Source of the DNA: Bacteroidales bacterium
Lineage (GTDB): Bacteria; Bacteroidota; Bacteroidia; Bacteroidales; UBA4181
Direction: 5' to 3'
DNA: 6,185 nucleotides
Assembly: GCA_028700615.1 (NCBI GenBank)
Contig: JAQVSH010000116.1
Coordinates: 1 to 6,185 of the forward strand
Shown: one piece after another, positions 1 through 5,294 of the stretch
Layout: every line of letters begins with the position of its first letter
Numbering within the stretch: position 1 is the first letter of the stretch
Translations under genes and position numbers: made by a program
The notes under the pieces: model-generated
What the model was told of the DNA's origin: nothing
Database searches by the model: none
What the model saw: the letters and a program-made list of their open reading frames with translations, nothing else

Positions 1-1
1 C

Positions 2-430
2 GGATTAAAAGCCAAAGGTTCTGCGCGTGGCCAGGTGATGGGCACAGACCAGCGGCATGCCATAATTTATGCTTCCACTGTAGATTTGGATGAAGCCTAT
101 AAAATAGGTCAGAAAGCAGTAGAAATCGCGATGAAAGACGGAAATGGATGGATGGCGACCCTGTTAAGAACCCCGGGATTTATCTACAACGTTAGTTATG
201 ACAAAGTGGCATTGGATAAAGTGGCACTCTCCGAACGTTTCTTTCCGGAAAAATGGATTACCTCTTCCAGAACGGATGTAACAGACGAATTTGTTCGATA
301 TGCCCGGCCCCTGATCGGGGAAGACTGGATTTCTGTTCCCATGATCAATGGAATCCAGCGTTTTTCGAGATTAAACCCGGTATTTGCCGAAAAATATCTT
401 GCAGAATATGTGCCACAGGCCTATAAATAA
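2..430 (+). CDS. 6-phosphofructokinase, C-terminal part (probably pyrophosphate-dependent type)
   Basis: Only the last 142 codons are present; the reading frame is open from the first complete codon at base 2, and the gene begins outside the window. The family phosphorylates fructose 6-phosphate to fructose 1,6-bisphosphate in the cytosol. What is visible is the C-terminal region with the Gly-Gln-Val-Met-Gly-Thr-Asp-Gln-Arg-His stretch (fragment residues 10-19). This corresponds to the substrate-binding 'G..QR' segment of the family and is followed by the typical Ala-Ser-Thr-Val-Asp-Leu-Asp-Glu-Ala-Tyr helix. The tail, with 'EFVRYARPLIGEDW', resembles PPi-type/long-clade phosphofructokinases rather than the short E. 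coli PfkA type. The residues that decide ATP versus PPi use (the GGDG/GGDD loop region) lie upstream and cannot be seen, so the donor is inferred. A terminator at 547-583 separates it from the next gene, so it is probably a separate transcription unit. The family is fairly sure; the subtype is less so. Confidence 0.78.
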   Translation, partial: GLKAKGSARGQVMGTDQRHAIIYASTVDLDEAYKIGQKAVEIAMKDGNGWMATLLRTPGFIYNVSYDKVALDKVALSERFFPEKWITSSRTDVTDEFVRYARPLIGEDWISVPMINGIQRFSRLNPVFAEKYLAEYVPQAYK

Positions 431-477
431 GGTTAATTACAAAAAAAATGCAAAAACATGTTGTATAACATATCCAC

Positions 478-512
478 ATTGCTTCTGTTTAAACGATTAA
501 CTCGTACATTTG
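478..512 (+). promoter_or_regulatory. Candidate Bacteroidetes-type promoter upstream of the LacI gene
   Basis: TACATTTG at 505-512 matches the Bacteroidetes -7 consensus TAnnTTTG exactly. A weak -33 element is either ATTG at 478-481 (23-nt spacer, slightly long) or TCTG at 484-487 (17-nt spacer). Transcription would begin near 519 and run into the hairpin at 547-583 before reaching the LacI start at 626. The promoter call rests on motif match only. Confidence 0.4.
489..500 (+). promoter_or_regulatory. Candidate LacI-family operator (CG-centred near-palindrome)
   Basis: TTAAACGATTAA is a 12-bp inverted repeat with a central CpG and one mismatched pair (A493/A496), the general architecture of LacI/GalR-family operators. 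It lies between the -33 and -7 elements of the candidate promoter, where a bound repressor would block RNA polymerase. The right half (CGATT) is shared with the palindrome at 1691-1700. Autoregulation by the adjacent repressor is inferred. Confidence 0.35.
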
Positions 513-546
513 ACTGTAGTTCTTTAGTTGATCTGTGTGATGGCGG

Positions 547-583
547 GAAGGTTCTTTATATTCATATGGAGGACCTTCTTTTT
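547..583 (+). terminator. Rho-independent terminator
   Basis: GAAGGTTC (547-554) pairs with GGACCTTC (571-578), giving an 8-bp stem with one G-T wobble. The stem can be extended inward by further A-T and wobble pairs around a short AT-rich loop, and it is followed at once by TTTTT (579-583). It lies 116 bp after the phosphofructokinase stop and 42 bp before the LacI start. It may end the phosphofructokinase transcript, act as an attenuator in the LacI leader, or end a short RNA started at the promoter near 505-512. Confidence 0.7.
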
Positions 584-625
584 ATTTCCTGAATTTTTCT
601 TTTTCGGTTTTTATAGAACAAAAAA

Positions 626-1636
626 ATGCAAAAAAGAACTTTACTTAAGGACATTGCTTCTAAACTTGGCGTTTCGACAGCAGTGGTTTCCTATGTCGTG
701 AACGGCAAGGAAAAAGAGAAAAGAGTCGGAAAAGAATTGGCCGAGAAGATTCGTAAGACTGCCCGTGAAATGAACTATGTTCCCAATCAGATTGCTCAAA
801 GCTTAAGAAAAGGTTCAACTAAAACGATCGGGGTTATTGTGGCGGATATTGCCAATCCTTTTTTTGGAAATATGTCCCGTGTAATTGAAAACGAGGCCAA
901 TAAAGCAGGTTATGCGGTCATTTTCGGAAGTTCTGATGAGAACAGTGTCAAATCCGCATTATTGATTAAAACACTGATAAACAGGCAAGTGGATGGGTTT
1001 ATTATTGCCCCGTCCGATAATTCCTATGAACAGATTCTTGAACTTCATAATAGAAAAATCCCTTTGGTACTGATTGACCGTTTTTTTCAGGATATAGACA
1101 CCAATTATATCACTCTGAATTGTCACGCAGCTACTTTTGAAGCTACAAATTATCTGATTGAGAAAAAATTCAAAAAAATTGGACTGATTGCCTATCAGAC
1201 CTCTATGGTTCATATAAAGCAACGGATTCGCGGGTATATGGACGCGATGAAGGATCACGGAATGGAAGACAATATCCGGATTGAAGAGGTAAGGCATGGA
1301 TTTGTGCGCAAGGACGTTGAAGAAGCAGTAGTGAAACTGGTTACCGGGGATGATCCCTGTGATGCCCTTCTGTTTGTGACCAATTCATTGTCTATAGCGG
1401 GATTGTATGCTATTCATAAATTAGGCATTAAGGTGCCCGATCAACTGGGCGTTCTCGGATTTGACTGGAATGAAGCATTTGACTTTTTTTATTCTCCTGT
1501 AACCCATATAGATCAGCCCATTTCAGAAATTGGGAAGGAGGCTGTTCGGGTTTTGGTGGAAGAGATCAACGGTTCCGAGAAAAAAGTGCATATGCAATTG
1601 AAGCATTGTTTCACTATCAAAGATTCTTGCAGATAA
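626..1636 (+). CDS. LacI/GalR-family transcriptional regulator
   Basis: This 336-residue protein has the full family layout and normal length. An N-terminal helix-turn-helix (about residues 6-27, 'LKDIASKLGVSTAVVSYVVN') is followed by the third helix and the hinge 'IAQSLRKGSTKTIGV' (56-70), with the minor-groove Leu60. A periplasmic-binding-protein-like effector domain follows (about 67-336), with family signatures 'ADIANPFF' (73-80), 'VDGFIIAP' (122-129), Asp151-Arg152, 'GVLGFDWNE' (275-283) and 'VTHIDQP' (292-298). It is cytoplasmic and acts as a dimer on CG-centred operators; the ligand is unknown but in this family is usually a sugar or sugar derivative. The ATG at 626 is chosen because it puts the helix-turn-helix at the usual distance from the N-terminus; it is preceded by an A-run and no Shine-Dalgarno. 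Probable targets are its own leader (489-500) and the downstream phosphatase-racemase-pdxB-gnd genes (palindrome at 1691-1700), inferred from position. Confidence 0.93.
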   Translation: MQKRTLLKDIASKLGVSTAVVSYVVNGKEKEKRVGKELAEKIRKTAREMNYVPNQIAQSLRKGSTKTIGVIVADIANPFFGNMSRVIENEANKAGYAVIFGSSDENSVKSALLIKTLINRQVDGFIIAPSDNSYEQILELHNRKIPLVLIDRFFQDIDTNYITLNCHAATFEATNYLIEKKFKKIGLIAYQTSMVHIKQRIRGYMDAMKDHGMEDNIRIEEVRHGFVRKDVEEAVVKLVTGDDPCDALLFVTNSLSIAGLYAIHKLGIKVPDQLGVLGFDWNEAFDFFYSPVTHIDQPISEIGKEAVRVLVEEINGSEKKVHMQLKHCFTIKDSCR

Positions 1637-1678
1637 TGCCGGTTCTGTAAGACCAATCCTCAAAATAAAGATTTTCGG

Positions 1679-1723
1679 GAAAGTCCCCTCCAATCGATTG
1701 CATATAAGAGATGGGGTACTTTT
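1679..1723 (+). terminator. Possible terminator hairpin after the LacI gene
   Basis: GAAAGTCCCC (1679-1688) can pair with GGGG-ACTTTT (1713-1716 plus 1718-1723, with T1717 bulged), followed by an AT-rich run that is not a clean T-tract. The loop is long, about 24 nt, and contains the 1691-1700 palindrome. It begins 42 bp after the LacI stop, a reasonable place for a terminator, but the bulge, long loop and interrupted T-run make it weaker than the one at 547-583. Confidence 0.35.
1691..1700 (+). promoter_or_regulatory. CG-centred perfect palindrome, candidate LacI-family operator
   Basis: CAATCGATTG is a perfect 10-bp palindrome with a central CpG in the gap between the LacI gene and the four-gene run. 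Its right half CGATT matches that of the near-palindrome at 489-500. LacI-family regulators commonly bind such CG-centred sites beside their own gene and target operon. It lies well upstream of the best candidate promoter for the downstream genes (around 1806-1835), so if used it may act by looping or on a promoter not recognised here. Confidence 0.33.
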
Positions 1724-1805
1724 ATTTATGTCTGACGAAAGTACAGAAGCAGGATTGGAGTATCCATAAATGCAATAAAAGAAGTTTTTCTTTAATCCTT
1801 CATGG

Positions 1806-1835
1806 TTGATTTGTAGTGAAAACCCTGTAAATTTA
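1806..1835 (+). promoter_or_regulatory. Weak candidate promoter for the four-gene run
   Basis: TTG at 1806-1808 is followed, after 19 bp, by TAAATTTA at 1828-1835, one mismatch from the Bacteroidetes -7 consensus TAnnTTTG. Transcription would begin near 1842, leaving a leader of about 27 nt before the ATG at 1869. An alternative -7 is TTGATTTG at 1806-1813. Neither is strong in this AT-rich gap. Confidence 0.25.
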
Positions 1836-1868
1836 CCGGAAGAATGCAAACTTTTCGATGGAAACAAC

Positions 1869-2759
1869 ATGAATCCCGCTTCTGAACTTATTTCTCTGAC
1901 CCCTCAAAAAGAGTTTTTTATTGGAATTGACTCTGACGGGTGCGTGTTTGATACGATGGAAATCAAACAAAAAGAGTGTTTTTGTCCGAATTTTATCAAA
2001 CATTTTCACCTCCAGCAGGCATCAAGGTATGCCAGGGAGACTTGGGAATTTGTCAATCTTTATTCTCAGACCCGTGGCTGCAACCGATTTCATGCCGTGA
2101 TCAGAGCTCATGAGTTGATGGCCAAAAGAAAGGAAATTCAGGTCAGAGGAATTCTTTTGACTGAGTTGTCGGCTTTAAAGGAATGGGTTTCGAAAGAAAC
2201 CCGCCTGGGTAATCCGGCGTTAGAAAAATATGCTCTTGAGGTAAACGACCCGGTGATCCGTCAGGTTTTGGAATGGTCCAGGGCTGTGAACAAGTCAATT
2301 GCGGAGATGGTGTTTGGTATCAGGCCTTTCCCCATGGTGGTCGAAGCTCTGCGTAAAATGGCCGGAAAAGCCGATTTAATGGTGGTTTCGCAGACGCCTT
2401 TGGAAGCCTTGAGCCGTGAATGGAAAGAAAATCAGATTGAAGGTTTTTTAAGGTTGATCGCCGGTCAGGAATACGGAACAAAAACCGAGCATATCCGGGA
2501 TGCTGCGGTTGGAAAATATCCCCGGGAAAAGATTCTGATGATCGGAGATGCACCCGGTGATCTGAAGGCGGCCACCTCCAACGGAGTCCTCTTTTATCCC
2601 GTTAACCCCGGTCACGAAGAGGCTTCCTGGGAGTTGTTTTATCGTGAAGCCCTGGAACGGTTTTTTGACGGAAGTTATCAGGGGGATTATCAGGATGCCT
2701 TGATTGCTAAATTTAAAACATATCTTCCGGAAAATCCATCCTGGGAGTCTATTGCATAA
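1869..2759 (+). CDS. HAD-superfamily hydrolase, probable small-molecule phosphatase of unknown substrate
   Basis: This 296-residue cytoplasmic protein carries all four HAD motifs. Motif I is Asp21-Ser-Asp23-Gly (nucleophile and acid/base), with Asp28 also conserved. Motif II is Ser174 at the end of 'LMVVS', motif III is probably Lys205 in 'GTKTEH', and motif IV is Gly226-Asp227...Asp231. Asp23 in DxD points to a phosphatase rather than a dehalogenase. A long helical cap sits between motifs I and II (about 35-150) and includes 'WEFVNLYSQTRGCNRF' (59-74), a block I associate with a specific uncharacterised HAD group. About 50 residues follow motif IV. I place the start at the ATG at 1869. An in-frame TTG at 1806 would add 21 residues that look unlike a protein terminus, and that stretch overlaps candidate promoter elements. 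It is the first gene of the run, 50 bp before the LarA-like gene. The substrate is unknown; a phosphorylated sugar acid would suit the neighbours. Confidence 0.85.
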   Translation: MNPASELISLTPQKEFFIGIDSDGCVFDTMEIKQKECFCPNFIKHFHLQQASRYARETWEFVNLYSQTRGCNRFHAVIRAHELMAKRKEIQVRGILLTELSALKEWVSKETRLGNPALEKYALEVNDPVIRQVLEWSRAVNKSIAEMVFGIRPFPMVVEALRKMAGKADLMVVSQTPLEALSREWKENQIEGFLRLIAGQEYGTKTEHIRDAAVGKYPREKILMIGDAPGDLKAATSNGVLFYPVNPGHEEASWELFYREALERFFDGSYQGDYQDALIAKFKTYLPENPSWESIA

Positions 2760-2784
2760 ATCATCAGGCAGAGAATTAATTTTG
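2751..2784 (+). promoter_or_regulatory. Possible internal promoter before the LarA-like gene
   Basis: TAATTTTG at 2777-2784 matches the Bacteroidetes -7 consensus TAnnTTTG exactly; ATTG at 2751-2754 lies 22 bp upstream as a possible -33 element, inside the end of the phosphatase gene. Transcription would start near 2791, about 19 nt before the ATG at 2810. The gap is AT-rich, so a chance match is possible. Confidence 0.3.
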
Positions 2785-2809
2785 TCATTGTTGTTAAACT
2801 ATACAGAAA

Positions 2810-4081
2810 ATGATTTATTATGCCAGAGGTTCCGCAACTGAAGTAATTACCCGTGAAGAGGTGGATCAGGTATTGCATATGGTTTTTGATAAAATGGGTA
2901 CGAGAGAGAGGGTTTTGGCCCTTCCTCCCGATTTTACCCGTTATCATTCCCAGGCAGGAATGATTACCGAACTGTGTTATCAGTATTATGGGAAAGCGCT
3001 TACCGATGTAATGCCAGCCCTGGGGACCCATGAGCCGATGTCGGATGCTGAAATTTCCGGCATGTTCGGATCCGTTCCCCGCAATCTTTTCAGGGTACAC
3101 GACTGGCGTAATGAAGTAGTTACCGTCGGAAAGGTTCCACCGGAGGTTGTTTATGAGCTTTCCGAAGGCAAACTGGATTATGCCTGGCCCGCTCAGGTAA
3201 ACTACCGTTTACTGGATCCTTCGTATGATCTGATTCTCTCTATCGGGCAAGTGGTGCCTCATGAGGTGATCGGTATGGCTAATTATAATAAGAATATTTT
3301 TGTCGGAGCCGGAGGCGCCGAGGGTATCAATAAAAGTCATTATCTGGGGGCTATCTACGGATTGGAGAGGATTATGGGAAGAACATACACTCCGGTGAGA
3401 CGGATGCTGGAATATGCTTCCGAACATTTTATTGCAGAACTTCCGATTCTTTATATCCAAACGGTATTGAGCAGGGATGAATCCGGAAAGCTTGTTCTCA
3501 GAGGCCTATACATCGGGGATGATTATCAGTGTTTTGAATTGGCCTCCGCTCTGGCCCTGGAAGTGAATTTTAATCTATTGGACCGGACGATCAATCGATG
3601 TGTGGTCTGGCTTGATCCGTCCGAGTATAAAAGCACCTGGCTGGGCAATAAAGCCGTTTACAGATCGCGGCTGGCTATGGCGGATCGGGGGGAATTACTG
3701 ATTTTAGCCCCCGGATTAAAAAGGTTTGGAGAGGATGCGGAAATAGACCGGCTGATCCGAAAATACGGATACGGGGGAACTCCGGCTGTGCTTGAGGCCA
3801 CAGCAAGGAATAAAGAATTGCAGGACAATCTGAGCACTCCCTCCCATCTGATTCACGGTTCTTCAGAAGGAAGATTTACCATCCGCTACTGCCCGGGACA
3901 TCTAACCCGTCAGGAAATTGAAGGGGTAAAATATCAATATGGAGAGTTAAAAGAGTACATGGAAAAATACAATCCTGAAAGGCTTAAAGAAGGGTGGAAT
4001 CAGGTTGATGGAGAAGAAATCTTCTTCATTTCCAATCCCGCACTGGGGCTTTGGGCTCATAAAAGTCGTTTTGTTCAATAA
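2810..4081 (+). CDS. LarA/DUF2088-superfamily nickel-dependent 2-hydroxyacid racemase or epimerase homologue
   Basis: This 423-residue protein is the usual length for the lactate racemase superfamily. The enzymes invert the C2 centre of 2-hydroxyacids using a nickel-pincer nucleotide attached to a lysine. Visible residues follow the LarA plan: 'LPPDFTR' (38-44; Asp41 and Arg44, like LarA Asp72/Arg75), 'LGTHEP' (71-76; His74, like His108), 'GQVVPH' (146-151; His151, like His174), Lys161 (like the pincer-bearing Lys184) and His177 (like Ni ligand His200). The His-to-Lys (10) and Lys-to-His (16) spacings equal those I recall for LarA. However, the usual SGGxKxxxPG stretch is replaced by 'MANYNKNIFVGAGG', so this is a divergent branch and lactate should not be assumed. 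Characterised homologues act on malate, 2-hydroxyglutarate, phenyllactate and, in one branch, gluconate C2. The cofactor would need LarB, LarC and LarE, none of which is in the window. The A-rich start has no Shine-Dalgarno. Confidence 0.85.
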   Translation: MIYYARGSATEVITREEVDQVLHMVFDKMGTRERVLALPPDFTRYHSQAGMITELCYQYYGKALTDVMPALGTHEPMSDAEISGMFGSVPRNLFRVHDWRNEVVTVGKVPPEVVYELSEGKLDYAWPAQVNYRLLDPSYDLILSIGQVVPHEVIGMANYNKNIFVGAGGAEGINKSHYLGAIYGLERIMGRTYTPVRRMLEYASEHFIAELPILYIQTVLSRDESGKLVLRGLYIGDDYQCFELASALALEVNFNLLDRTINRCVVWLDPSEYKSTWLGNKAVYRSRLAMADRGELLILAPGLKRFGEDAEIDRLIRKYGYGGTPAVLEATARNKELQDNLSTPSHLIHGSSEGRFTIRYCPGHLTRQEIEGVKYQYGELKEYMEKYNPERLKEGWNQVDGEEIFFISNPALGLWAHKSRFVQ

Positions 4082-4110
4082 AATACAGGTGATATCAAAA
4101 TATTTAAAAG

Positions 4111-5265
4111 ATGCTGATTGTCTGTGATGATAAAATCCCTTTTATCCGGGGCGTATTTGAACCCTATGCCCGGGTAGTGTACCTTCCGGGAAGCAAAACG
4201 GGGCCGGAAGAGGTTCGGGATGCAGATGCCCTGATCACCCGGACGCGAACCCGTTGCAACGCTTCGCTTCTTGAAGGCAGCAGGGTAAAATATATAGCCA
4301 CAGCCACTATCGGTTATGATCATATTGATACGGTCTGGTGTCAACATCAGGGTGTTGGATGGACAAATGCTCCGGGATGTAATTCCGGGTCAGTAAGACA
4401 ATATATAGGGTCGGTTTTAGCCTTGTTTGCCGGGCTTCATCATCTGGATCCGGAGAAGATGACGCTGGGTGTGGTCGGATATGGTAATGTGGGCTCCAAG
4501 GTGGCTAAACTTGCAGTCAATACAGGCATGAAGGTTTTGGTGAATGATCCTCCACTGGAAAGAAAACAAGCAACAGAGGGCATAAAACCTGAATTTCCGT
4601 ATGTTTCCCTCGACTTTCTGCTGGAAAAAGCGGACATCGTTACCCTGCACACCCCTTTAACCCGCGAAGGCCCCGATAAGACTTTTCACCTGATGGATGA
4701 AAAAAATATTGCAAAAATGAAAGCCGGAGCCATACTGATCAATAGTTCCAGAGGGGAAGTAGTGAGCACTGAGGCCCTGAAGAAAGGGCTTTCCACGGGG
4801 CATCTTAGGGATGCTGCGCTGGATGTGTGGGAGAATGAGCCGGCTATGGATGCTTATTTGTTGAATCGTTTGTCGGTTACTACGCCCCATATTGCAGGAT
4901 ATTCCGCCGACGGGAAAGCCAACGGCACTACCCGTGCGGTGCAGGCCGTGGCCCGGGCTTTGGATCTTCCCCTGAAGGATTGGAAGGTAGAGCAGATTCC
5001 TGCTCCGGAACAATCCTTATCTTTTCAGCTGGATGCTGCAGGAAAAACCACGGCGGAAGTTTGTTGCGAAGCTTTTCTGCATACCTATCCGATTTTAGAA
5101 GATATCGGGAGACTTAAAACAGATCCCGGAAGTTTTGAGAAATTGAGGGGAAAGTATCCTGTCCGAAGAGAATTTGAAGCTTTTACGTTAAATTTGTGTC
5201 ATGCAAAAGATCATACCGTGAATACACTCCGAAACCTTGGATTTCAGGTAGTTCAGAGATTTTGA
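4111..5265 (+). CDS. pdxB: 4-phosphoerythronate dehydrogenase (PdxB)
   Basis: PdxB oxidises 4-phospho-D-erythronate to 2-oxo-3-hydroxy-4-phosphobutanoate, the second step of the DXP-dependent route to pyridoxal phosphate, in the cytosol. The 384 residues fit the family (E. coli about 378). The N-terminal substrate domain contains 'ADALITRTRTRCNASLLEGS' (38-57), 'YIATATIGYDHID' (61-73) and 'TNAPGCNSGSV' (85-95), which are PdxB hallmarks separating it from SerA and other 2-hydroxyacid dehydrogenases. The NAD-binding fold has Gly123-x-Gly125-x-x-Gly128, and the catalytic triad is Arg214, Glu243 and His260. These three are spaced 29 and 17 apart, as in characterised PdxB (Arg208/Glu237/His254). 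The C-terminal dimerisation domain (about 290-384) is present, supporting a true PdxB. It starts 29 bp after the LarA-like gene and ends 29 bp before gnd, so it is probably co-transcribed. No other B6 gene is visible, so a catabolic or detoxifying role cannot be excluded. Confidence 0.92.
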   Translation: MLIVCDDKIPFIRGVFEPYARVVYLPGSKTGPEEVRDADALITRTRTRCNASLLEGSRVKYIATATIGYDHIDTVWCQHQGVGWTNAPGCNSGSVRQYIGSVLALFAGLHHLDPEKMTLGVVGYGNVGSKVAKLAVNTGMKVLVNDPPLERKQATEGIKPEFPYVSLDFLLEKADIVTLHTPLTREGPDKTFHLMDEKNIAKMKAGAILINSSRGEVVSTEALKKGLSTGHLRDAALDVWENEPAMDAYLLNRLSVTTPHIAGYSADGKANGTTRAVQAVARALDLPLKDWKVEQIPAPEQSLSFQLDAAGKTTAEVCCEAFLHTYPILEDIGRLKTDPGSFEKLRGKYPVRREFEAFTLNLCHAKDHTVNTLRNLGFQVVQRF

Positions 5266-5294
5266 GTATTCACCGGAAACTAAAATAAATTCTT

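Noticed and set aside
1728..1769. Small 13-residue reading frame (MSDESTEAGLEYP) between lacI and the phosphatase gene
   Set aside because: Too short to distinguish from chance; no ribosome-binding signal and no regulatory-peptide features such as codon runs.
1777..1793. AAAGAA/TTCTTT hairpin as a terminator
   Set aside because: It is a six-pair stem of almost only A-T pairs without a following T-run; too weak to call.
1806..1868. TTG start adding 21 residues to the HAD phosphatase
   Set aside because: The extra residues show no family resemblance, the stretch overlaps candidate promoter elements, and the ATG at 1869 puts motif I at about residue 21, normal for HAD proteins.
1523..1870. Reverse-strand reading frame across the lacI end and following gap
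   Set aside because: It overlaps the conserved C-terminal coding part of the LacI regulator and gives no recognisable protein.
2690..3100. Reverse-strand reading frame over the phosphatase/LarA junction
   Set aside because: It is antisense to the conserved LarA N-terminal motifs, and its translation shows no domain signature.
4111..5265. Annotation as phosphoglycerate dehydrogenase (SerA) or a generic D-2-hydroxyacid dehydrogenase
   Set aside because: The TRTRCN and TNAPGCNSGSV blocks and the extra C-terminal dimerisation domain are those of PdxB.
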